Shown piece by piece: positions 6,347-11,600 of a stretch of DNA of 11,600 bases. The notes below the pieces were generated by a model. The model ran no database searches. It was not told the origin of the DNA and saw only the letters and a list, made by a program, of their open reading frames with translations. The number at the start of each line of letters is the position of its first letter. Within the stretch, counting starts at the first letter, position 1. The DNA lies in the NCBI GenBank assembly GCA_027364815.1, contig DAHXOQ010000067.1, positions 1 through 11,600 of the forward strand, in the 5' to 3' direction. Made by a program: the position numbers and the translations under genes. The stretch comes from Acidobacteriaceae bacterium (GTDB lineage Bacteria > Acidobacteriota > Terriglobia > Terriglobales > Acidobacteriaceae).

Positions 6347-7900
6347 TCAGTAGCTACGGTCGAGGGTGCGGTACTGGATTGCTTCGGCGAGGTGAGAGAC
6401 CTGGACGGACTCTGCGGACTCGAGGTCGGCGATGGTGCGCGCGACTTTGAGGATGCGGTCATGGGCGCGGGCACTCATTCCTTGCTGGAGCATGGCGCGC
6501 TCGAGAAGGCGCTCGGCATCCGGGCCGAGTTCGCAGTAGGTGCGGACTTGGCGCGTGGACATTTGCGCGTTGGAGTAGATTTTTTCTCCGGCTTTTTTGA
6601 AGCGATCGCGCTGACGATTGCGCGCGGCCTGGACGCGGTCGCGAATTTGCGCCGAACCTTCGGCTGCTGCCCCGCCGCGGAGTTCTTTGTATTGAACAGC
6701 GGGAACTTCGATGTGAATGTCGATGCGGTCGAGGAGTGGGCCGGAGATTTTTGCGATGTAGCGTTGAATCATCGGCGGGGTGCATACGCAGTCGTGCGAT
6801 TTGTCGTTGAAGTAGCCGCAGGGGCAGGGATTCATTGCGGCGGCCAGCATGAAGCGCGCGGGAAAACTCAGCGACATGGAGGCGCGTGCGATGGTGACGG
6901 TGTGATCTTCAAGTGGCTGGCGAAGGACTTCGAGAACATTGCGGGGAAACTCGGGGAGCTCATCGAGAAAGAGAAGACCGTTGTGGGCCATGGAGACTTC
7001 GCCGGGGCGGGGAATGATGCCGCCGCCGATGAGGCCCGCGTCAGAGATGGTGTGATGCGGTGAGCGGAAGGGACGCTGAGTGACGAGTCCGGCTGCGGCG
7101 TCGAGGACTCCGGCGACAGCGTGAATCTTGGTGGTCTCGAGAGCTTCTTCGAAGGTGAGCGGCGGCAGGATTGTGGGCAGGCGCTTCGCGAGCATGGTTT
7201 TGCCGGAGCCGGGCGGCCCGATCATGAGAATGTTGTGCGAACCTGCAGCGGCTACTTCGAGAGCGCGCTTGGCGGTTTGCTGACCGCGGACATCGCGGAA
7301 GTCGGTGGCGAAGTGCTCCAGCTCGCCGAGAAGTTTGTCGGTGGCGATGCGATAGGGTTCGCGCTGCGGTGAGCCGAGGACGGCGGAGTTGAGGAGGTCG
7401 ATGACGTCGAGGAGATTAGTGACGGGGTAGACGTTGACGCCTTCAACAACGGCGGCTTCATTGGCGTTGGCAGCGGGGAGAATGAGGTTGGGAATGCCGC
7501 GCTCGCGGGCGAGGATGGCGATGGAGAGAACACCGGGGATGGAGCGCAGTGTGCCATCGAGACCGAGTTCGCCGACCATAAGGTAGCGACTGAGATCGTC
7601 GGTTTTGAGCGCCCCGTATGCGCCGAGGATACCTACGGCGATAGGGAGATCAAAGCCGGAGCCTTCTTTTTTGATGTCGGCGGGGGCGAGGTTGATGGTG
7701 ATGATCGTAGTGGGAAGAAGGTAGCCGGAGTTCTTGATGGCGGCGCGGACGCGGTCGCGGCTTTCGCGAACTGCGGCGTCGGGAAGGCCGACGGTGTGGA
7801 ATTGATCCTGATCGGTGGCAGCGCCACTGTAGTCGACCTCAACTTCAATGAGATTGGCGTCTATACCGTAGACAGCTGCGCTGTGTGCTTTGTAGAGCAT
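6347..7900 (-). CDS. comM: ComM/YifB family Mg-chelatase-like AAA+ ATPase
   Basis: A 517-aa cytoplasmic ATPase; E. coli YifB/ComM is 507 aa. In naturally transformable species ComM is a hexameric helicase that promotes branch migration during integration of incoming DNA; elsewhere its role is less clear. Domains: N-terminal ChlI-like (Lon-protease-like fold) domain (about 1-170, with VGLPDAAVRESRDRVRAA at 37-54 and GSGFDLPIAVG at 80-90), then the Mg-chelatase AAA+ core. Walker A is GPPGSGKT (228-235), Walker B LLFLDE (309-314), sensor region NPCPCG (357-362), and the C-terminal lid RAHDRILKVARTIADL (478-493). Cys359, 361, 371 and 373 form a putative zinc site. The start at 7900 gives the standard N-terminus MLYKAHSAAVYG; no strong ribosome site. 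It stands alone on its strand, divergent from the serine dehydratase. Family call secure; a transformation role is inferred. Confidence 0.95.
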   Translation of the reverse strand: MLYKAHSAAVYGIDANLIEVEVDYSGAATDQDQFHTVGLPDAAVRESRDRVRAAIKNSGYLLPTTIITINLAPADIKKEGSGFDLPIAVGILGAYGALKTDDLSRYLMVGELGLDGTLRSIPGVLSIAILARERGIPNLILPAANANEAAVVEGVNVYPVTNLLDVIDLLNSAVLGSPQREPYRIATDKLLGELEHFATDFRDVRGQQTAKRALEVAAAGSHNILMIGPPGSGKTMLAKRLPTILPPLTFEEALETTKIHAVAGVLDAAAGLVTQRPFRSPHHTISDAGLIGGGIIPRPGEVSMAHNGLLFLDELPEFPRNVLEVLRQPLEDHTVTIARASMSLSFPARFMLAAAMNPCPCGYFNDKSHDCVCTPPMIQRYIAKISGPLLDRIDIHIEVPAVQYKELRGGAAAEGSAQIRDRVQAARNRQRDRFKKAGEKIYSNAQMSTRQVRTYCELGPDAERLLERAMLQQGMSARAHDRILKVARTIADLESAESVQVSHLAEAIQYRTLDRSY

Positions 7901-7974
7901 GATTTTCGGTTCAAGCGAGTGTATCAGAAATGAGGGTTGGGGTTCAGTGGCCTGGGATTGATATCGAGTTTCTA

Positions 7975-8003
7975 TTGATTATGCCTAAGTTGTGGAGTGT
8001 AGA
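7975..8003 (+). promoter_or_regulatory. Weak candidate promoter for L-serine dehydratase
   Basis: TTGATT (7975-7980) and TGTAGA (7998-8003) are 17 nt apart, about 75 bp before the start codon, in the 176-bp divergent spacer. The -35 is fair and the -10 poor, so this is a suggestion only. Confidence 0.28.
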
Positions 8004-8076
8004 TTCGTGGAGAATTAATTTTGCGCGGTGGACGCAGTATTGAAGCGAGAATAGAATTGATGCGGAGCTTCCCCTA

Positions 8077-9507
8077 ATGACTAGCCTTTTCGACATTTAC
8101 AAGATTGGTGTGGGACCCTCGAGTTCACACACGATGGGACCGATGCGCGCGTGCTGCCGGTTTGCAATGGAGTTGAACAAGAAGCTGGACAGCGTGGCAC
8201 GGGTGCGCGTGGAACTGTACGGATCGCTGGCGCTGACCGGGATTGGTCACGCGGTAGATCGCGCGGTGTTGCTGGGGCTTTCAGGCATGGAGCCGCGAAC
8301 GATTGATCCGGTGACAATTGGTGCGACGGTGGATGAGATTCGTTCATCAGCGAGATTGAAACTGGCCGGGCGGCATGAGATTGAGTTCAACGAAGTGAGG
8401 GATGTGGTGTTCAAGCGCGATCAGATGAATCCGCCGGGGGCGACGACGGTGCATCCGAACGGGATTCGCTTGATTGCAATGGATGCGGCGGGCGATGTGA
8501 TTTGCGAGCGGACGTTTTTCTCGGTGGGCGGCGGGTTTGTTGTTGAGGATGGCGAGACGGCTGCGGGCGCAGGTGAGACGAGTTTGCGGTTGCCGCACGC
8601 ATTCAACAGCGCGAGCGAGTTGCTGGATAGGGCGAAGAGAAATGGATTGCGCATTGACGAGCTGATGATGGCGAATGAGTGTGCAAGGGTGAAACAGGCG
8701 GCTGGTGGAGATGAGATGACGCGCGAGGCGCTTGAGGCCGAGGTCAGCAGGATGATTCTGGAGTTGTGGCGCGCGATGCAGCAGTGTGTGGAGTTGGGGA
8801 TAGTGACACAGGGTGTGTTGCCGGGTGGATTGAATGTGAAGCGGCGCGCGCATAAGTTGGCTGAGCAGTTGAAGGCGCGGGAGAACGTGGATGCGGGAAG
8901 GCCGGTGGATCCGCTGGCGGCGCTGGATTGGTTGACGGTTTTTGCGATGGCAGTGAACGAGGAGAACGCGGCGGGTGGAAGAGTGGTGACGGCGCCGACA
9001 AATGGAGCGGCTGGCGTCGTGCCTGCGGTGGCGCACTACTACATGCGATTTATTGAGGGCGCGAATGAGGCGGGGATACTTCGATATTTTCTGGCGTCGG
9101 CGGCGAGTGGAATTTTGTATAAGGAAAACGCATCGATCAGCGGCGCCGAGGTTGGTTGCCAGGGAGAAGTTGGAGTGGCGTGCTCAATGGCGGCCGGGGG
9201 ATTGACTGCGGCGCTGGGTGGGACCAATGACCAGATTGAACACGCGGCGGAGATTGGAATGGAGCACAATCTGGGAATGACATGCGATCCGATTGGGGGG
9301 CTGGTGCAGATTCCTTGCATTGAGAGAAACGCGATGGGCGCGGTGAAGGCGGTGCACGCATCAAGAATTGCACTGAATGAAAGTGGAGAGCATAAAGTGT
9401 CCCTGGACCAGGTGATACGAACGATGTATTTGACGGGACTTGATATGCAATCGCGATACAAGGAGACCAGCCTCGCGGGACTGGCCTTGAATATTATTGA
9501 ATGCTGA
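8077..9507 (+). CDS. sdaA: L-serine dehydratase (ammonia-lyase), iron-sulfur type, single chain
   Basis: A 476-aa enzyme converting L-serine to pyruvate and ammonia with a [4Fe-4S] cluster; E. coli SdaA is 454 aa. The beta domain (about 1-180) starts with SLFDIYKIGVGPSSSHTMGP (3-22), the family's hallmark. The catalytic alpha domain follows, with APTNGAAGVVPA (306-317), GAEVGCQGEVGVACSMAAGG (356-375) and MTCDPIGGLVQIPCIERNAM (401-420). The three cluster ligands are Cys361, Cys403 and Cys414. The chain ends in Cys476, the position where the Legionella enzyme folds its last cysteine into the active site onto the cluster. A GGAG (8064-8067) lies 9 nt before the ATG. Alpha and beta domains are fused, unlike the two-subunit Firmicutes form. 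It is probably a single-gene unit; serine catabolism feeds pyruvate to central metabolism. Confidence 0.96.
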   Translation: MTSLFDIYKIGVGPSSSHTMGPMRACCRFAMELNKKLDSVARVRVELYGSLALTGIGHAVDRAVLLGLSGMEPRTIDPVTIGATVDEIRSSARLKLAGRHEIEFNEVRDVVFKRDQMNPPGATTVHPNGIRLIAMDAAGDVICERTFFSVGGGFVVEDGETAAGAGETSLRLPHAFNSASELLDRAKRNGLRIDELMMANECARVKQAAGGDEMTREALEAEVSRMILELWRAMQQCVELGIVTQGVLPGGLNVKRRAHKLAEQLKARENVDAGRPVDPLAALDWLTVFAMAVNEENAAGGRVVTAPTNGAAGVVPAVAHYYMRFIEGANEAGILRYFLASAASGILYKENASISGAEVGCQGEVGVACSMAAGGLTAALGGTNDQIEHAAEIGMEHNLGMTCDPIGGLVQIPCIERNAMGAVKAVHASRIALNESGEHKVSLDQVIRTMYLTGLDMQSRYKETSLAGLALNIIEC

Positions 9508-9748
9508 GTGGATGTTGAGTGCGCGGATATATGCATGGATACAGGATGAAATGATGATGCAGAATGTGCTGATGATTTTTTTGCATGATGCATGCGATGG
9601 ATTTTGCGAAGAAAATTTATAAGTGATTGCGAGCGAAAGTTGAGTGTGAGAGTGATGCGCAGTTGAAAAATTTGAAATTGAAGATGAGAGCAGAGGGAAA
9701 TTTCGAAACTGAGCTTGAAAAAATATTTTCAATTTATGCGTTTTTTTC
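9508..9748. other. AT-rich spacer before the lysine/alanine-repeat gene
   Basis: The sequence after sdaA changes to AT- and purine-rich DNA with many GATG words and the nested palindrome GCATGATGCATGC (near 9583). TTGAAAA (9715-9721) and TTTTCAA (9726-9732) form an AT-rich hairpin followed by T-runs; it could terminate sdaA or, with the T-tract at 9741-9747, act as an UP element for the promoter at 9749. I see no gene here. Confidence 0.5.
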
Positions 9749-9777
9749 TTGACACTTGTGTTTCATGATTCTATACA
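9749..9777 (+). promoter_or_regulatory. Consensus sigma-70 promoter
   Basis: The -35 box TTGACA (9749-9754) matches the consensus fully. The -10 box TATACA (9772-9777) follows after exactly 17 nt. A/T tracts precede the -35. The predicted start near 9784 gives a leader of about 59 nt for the gene at 9843. This is by far the best promoter in the window and suggests strong expression. Confidence 0.85.
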
Positions 9778-9784
9778 TTCATCA

Positions 9785-9824
9785 ACTGCAGTTTTTCTGA
9801 ATTGCAGTCGATGTAAATCATCGA
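9785..9824 (+). promoter_or_regulatory. Two consecutive hairpins in the short leader
   Basis: ACTGCA (9785-9790) pairs with TGCAGT (9803-9808), and TCGATG (9808-9813) with CATCGA (9819-9824, TAAAT loop). Together they fill nearly the whole leader and end just before the ribosome site AAGGGAG (9826-9832). They may stabilise the 5' end of the mRNA or tune translation. Confidence 0.5.
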
Positions 9825-9842
9825 AAAGGGAGAATAGTAAAA

Positions 9843-9956
9843 ATGGCAACGAAGAAGGCAGCTAAGAAGGCACCTGCAAAGAAGGCGGCAAAGAAGGCTC
9901 CAGCGAAGAAGGCCGCAAAGAAGGCACCAGCGAAGAAAGCCGCGAAGAAAAAGTAA
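9843..9956 (+). CDS. 37-aa histone H1-like lysine/alanine-repeat protein
   Basis: A very small basic protein, MATKKAAKKAPAKKA and onward, composed after the first three residues only of Lys, Ala and Pro. The nine-residue unit KKAAKKAPA is repeated three times and followed by KKAAKKK. Codons for the same residue vary between repeats (gca, gcg, gct, gcc), so the amino acid pattern rather than the DNA is being kept. The pattern resembles the C-terminal tail of eukaryotic histone H1 and bacterial H1-like or AlgP-type tails, which bind DNA or RNA without sequence specificity. It has its own consensus promoter, an AAGGGAG ribosome site 10 nt upstream, and a perfect terminator, so it is a stand-alone gene, not a broken tail. 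No folded domain is expected. A role in nucleoid compaction is inferred. Confidence 0.85.
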   Translation: MATKKAAKKAPAKKAAKKAPAKKAAKKAPAKKAAKKK

Positions 9957-9986
9957 GCGCGGAACTTCCAAACACAATCTAACACG

Positions 9987-10016
9987 CAAGGGGGAAGGCC
10001 AAGGCCTTCCCCCTTG
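9987..10016 (+). terminator. Perfect hairpin terminator of the lysine/alanine-repeat gene
   Basis: AAGGGGGAAGGCC (9988-10000) and GGCCTTCCCCCTT (10003-10015) pair fully, plus C9987-G10016, 31 bp after the stop codon. The tail GGTGCGTTT is not a pure U-run, but the GC-rich stem and position make the role clear. Confidence 0.85.
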
Positions 10017-10197
10017 GTGCGTTTGGGGGATTGCATTTGCGTGCAGGTGGTTTTAAGGCAGTGTTCATGCGTGCTTTTCTATGCAATGGGAGGACGGGAG
10101 CAAGGGATGGATGATGACGGTCACTGCAAGGATTTCCGAATGCGCGATAGACTCACTATGGGAGTCGGCGGAAGAAGCGAGTACGTCGAATAAGACA

Positions 10198-10929
10198 ATG
10201 ACGAGAAGACGGTGGATTGCAGAGAGATGGGATGAAGCGACGGCGGCGATCACCGGTACTCAAGCCGAACACCTCGTGCGTGTGTTGAGAGGGCAGGTTG
10301 GGATGGAGGCCGATGTGGTGGCAGGCGGACGTGTGTTTCATTCGGAGGTTGTCGCGGCTGCTCCGAATGAGGTGAGGTTCAATCTGTTAACGGAGATTGA
10401 GGCGGACCCGGCGTTGCCTGTGACGTTGGTACTCTCTGTGTTTAAATTTGATCGCATGGAGTGGGCGATTGAGAAAGCGGTAGAGCTGGGCGTGGCGGCG
10501 ATTGCGCCGGTCATTGCGCGACGCAGTGAGAAACACTTGGCGCAATCAGCGGAGAAGCGCGCGGAGAGATGGAGGCGGATTGCACATGAGGCGGCACAGC
10601 AATCAAGGCGATCGGATGCGCCGGTAATTCATGCGCCGGTGGCGTTGGCTGAGTTGGTGAGGACGAAGAGCCATGCGACAAGACTGGTGTTGGCGGAGCA
10701 GGAAAGAACGACAACTCTGCGCGCGGCGATGATGGAGGCGATTAATGTCGCGGGGAATGAGATGCCGCTGATTGAACTTGCGATTGGCCCCGAAGGTGGA
10801 TGGGCTCCTGAAGAGGAAGCGCTCTTTGATGCGAATGGTTGGATGGCGGTGAGTTTGGGACCAAGGATATTGAGAGCGGAGACAGCGGCGATTGCAGCAT
10901 TGTCTGTGGTGGCGTCGCTGTTGGAATAG
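10198..10929 (+). CDS. rsmE: 16S rRNA (uracil-1498-N3)-methyltransferase RsmE
   Basis: A 243-aa SPOUT-class enzyme that methylates U1498 of 16S rRNA using S-adenosylmethionine; E. coli RsmE is also 243 aa. The N-terminal PUA-like RNA-binding domain is about residues 1-75 (MTRRRWIAERWDE, then EHLVRVLRGQVGMEADVVAG). The SPOUT domain starts with LVLSVFKFDRMEWAIEKAVELG (about 80-101), includes the E-A-A-Q-Q-S-R-R-S motif (about 131-139), and ends with the trefoil-knot SAM site: IGPEGGWAPEE (about 200-210) and LGPRILRAETAAIAAL (about 220-235). The reading frame is open from 10081, but the upstream 39 residues look non-coding and the ATG at 10198 gives the exact family length; no clear ribosome site precedes either. 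It is convergent with the dehydrogenase gene. Confidence 0.93.
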   Translation: MTRRRWIAERWDEATAAITGTQAEHLVRVLRGQVGMEADVVAGGRVFHSEVVAAAPNEVRFNLLTEIEADPALPVTLVLSVFKFDRMEWAIEKAVELGVAAIAPVIARRSEKHLAQSAEKRAERWRRIAHEAAQQSRRSDAPVIHAPVALAELVRTKSHATRLVLAEQERTTTLRAAMMEAINVAGNEMPLIELAIGPEGGWAPEEEALFDANGWMAVSLGPRILRAETAAIAALSVVASLLE

Positions 10930-10981
10930 TGATTCTATTGGAATCGAATCATTAATAAAAACTTGTCAGGTCATCTTCGTT

Positions 10982-11029
10982 GCTATCCCACCCTTTCCCC
11001 GGAAAGCAGCGGAATGGGTGGGGTATAGC
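10982..11029. terminator. Long hairpin between convergent rsmE and isocitrate dehydrogenase genes
   Basis: GCTATCCCACCC (10982-10993) pairs with GGGTGGG (11016-11022) and ATAGC (11025-11029), with a two-base bulge at 11023-11024. Inside lies a competing TTTCC/GGAAA hairpin (10994-11005). It sits midway between the two stop codons and could end both transcripts, although neither side has a good U-tract. Confidence 0.55.
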
Positions 11030-11055
11030 GGCATTGTTGTAGAACAAAATAAAAA

Positions 11056-11600
11056 TTAAGCGGTGGGAAGAGCTGCGATGACTGCGTCGGCGAACTCGGT
11101 AGTGCCGGAGTGGCCGCCTACGTCGCGGGTGAGGTGCTTGCGCTCGCCATAGACGGTTTCGATGGCGGTTTGAACGCGGTCAGCAGCGGCTTGCTCGTCG
11201 ATGTGACGCAGCATGAGGACGGCTGATTGGAGAAGCGCCGTGGGGTTGGCAACGTCTTTGCCTGCGATGTCGGGCGCGGAGCCATGCACGGCTTCGAAGA
11301 TGGCGCACTCTAGGCCGATGTTGGCGCCGGGGACGAGGCCGAGACCACCGACTAATCCGGCGCAAAGATCGCTGATGATGTCGCCGTAGAGATTTTCAAG
11401 CAGCAGCGTGTCGTACTGCCAGGGATTCATGACGAGTTGCATGCAGGTGTTGTCGATGATGTGCTCGGCGTAGAGGATTTCAGGAAAACCTTCAGAGACG
11501 CGGCGCGCGCACTCAAGGAAGAGGCCATCCGAGAGCTTCATGATGTTGGCTTTATGGATTGAGTGGATTTTTTTGCGGTCATGTTTGCGCGCGTACTCAA
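11056..11600 (-). CDS. NAD-dependent isocitrate dehydrogenase (IDH/IPMDH family), C-terminal part
   Basis: The last 180 residues of a decarboxylating dehydrogenase; the gene starts beyond the window. The frame stays open past the ATG at 11541 to the window edge, reading EYARKHDRKKIHSIHKANIM, so 11541 is internal. Visible family motifs: HKANIMKLSDGLF (substrate-binding Lys), NLYGDIISDLCAGLVGGLG (metal-binding Asp residues), GANIG, FEAVHGSAPDIAGK and ANPTALLQSAVLML (cofactor site and dimer helix). The run AGLVGGLGLVPGANIG and the ANPTA motif fit the NAD-dependent isocitrate dehydrogenase branch (IDH3-like), a TCA-cycle enzyme, better than isopropylmalate dehydrogenase, which usually has YPSM or similar there. 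Homoisocitrate dehydrogenase cannot be excluded from this part alone. Convergent with rsmE. Confidence 0.9.
   Translation of the reverse strand, partial: EYARKHDRKKIHSIHKANIMKLSDGLFLECARRVSEGFPEILYAEHIIDNTCMQLVMNPWQYDTLLLENLYGDIISDLCAGLVGGLGLVPGANIGLECAIFEAVHGSAPDIAGKDVANPTALLQSAVLMLRHIDEQAAADRVQTAIETVYGERKHLTRDVGGHSGTTEFADAVIAALPTA

Noticed and set aside
6323..7063. 246-aa plus-strand ORF antisense to the ComM-like gene
   Set aside because: It mirrors a fully conserved ATPase gene; the composition is that of an antisense shadow in GC-rich DNA and no domain is visible.
8347..9593. Long minus-strand ORFs opposite sdaA (8347-9036 and 9039-9593)
   Set aside because: They are antisense to a well-identified enzyme and show only low-complexity His/Arg/Pro or Ser-rich translations.
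9771..10036. Minus-strand ORFs rich in Leu/Phe/Ala opposite the lysine/alanine-repeat gene
   Set aside because: The repeats are the reverse reading of KKAAKKAPA codons; promoter, ribosome site and terminator all support the plus strand.
10081..10197. N-terminal extension of RsmE by 39 residues
   Set aside because: The frame is open but the translation has no similarity to the PUA-like domain, and the ATG at 10198 gives the normal length.

Overview
The window looks like chromosomal DNA of an acidobacterium, probably class Terriglobia (Granulicella, Terriglobus or Edaphobacter type). This is inferred from the rpoZ, Rho and RsmE protein sequences, the GC-rich genes and the AT-richer spacers. 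I see no phage, plasmid, CRISPR or IS transposase. Most genes are housekeeping; the accessory features are a nuclease between palindromic repeats beside a tRNA gene, a degenerate secreted calpain-like protein, a small secreted orphan and a tiny lysine/alanine-repeat protein gene.

Layout. 1-1155: the end of a MIP-family channel gene (aquaporin/glycerol facilitator) whose NPAR-D signature reads NPA-I-H, then a family 2 glycosyltransferase, both on +. 1179-1682: two near-identical 69-bp palindromic repeats exactly 360 bp apart flank a 78-aa GIY-YIG nuclease gene, and the second repeat ends at the CCA of a tRNA-Ala(CGC) gene on -. 1745-2936: a strong hairpin terminator and a secreted calpain-like protein on - that lacks the catalytic cysteine. 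3181-5006: rho and rpoZ on -, with a long structured stretch upstream of rpoZ (to about 5425). 5496-6175: a cluster of inverted repeats, a candidate promoter and a small secreted protein of unknown function on +. 6347-7900: a ComM/YifB-type Mg-chelatase-like AAA ATPase on -. 8077-9507: a one-chain iron-sulfur L-serine dehydratase on +, ending in the family's terminal cysteine. 9749-10016: a compact unit with a consensus sigma-70 promoter, two leader hairpins, a 37-aa protein built of KKAAKKAPA repeats and a perfect hairpin terminator. 10198-10929: rsmE on +. 11056-11600: the 3' part of an NAD-dependent isocitrate dehydrogenase gene on -, running off the window.

How the genes relate. rpoZ and rho, an RNA polymerase subunit and a termination factor, lie in series on the same strand. 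tRNA-Ala and RsmE belong to translation, serine dehydratase and isocitrate dehydrogenase to central carbon metabolism. Few genes are packed tightly enough to suggest operons; most appear to be single units with their own signals. The best candidates for something undescribed are the repeat/GIY-YIG/tRNA module (1179-1682), the calpain-like pseudo-protease, the rpoZ leader and the mini-histone-like gene. All assignments come from reading the sequence by eye; no database search or folding program was used.
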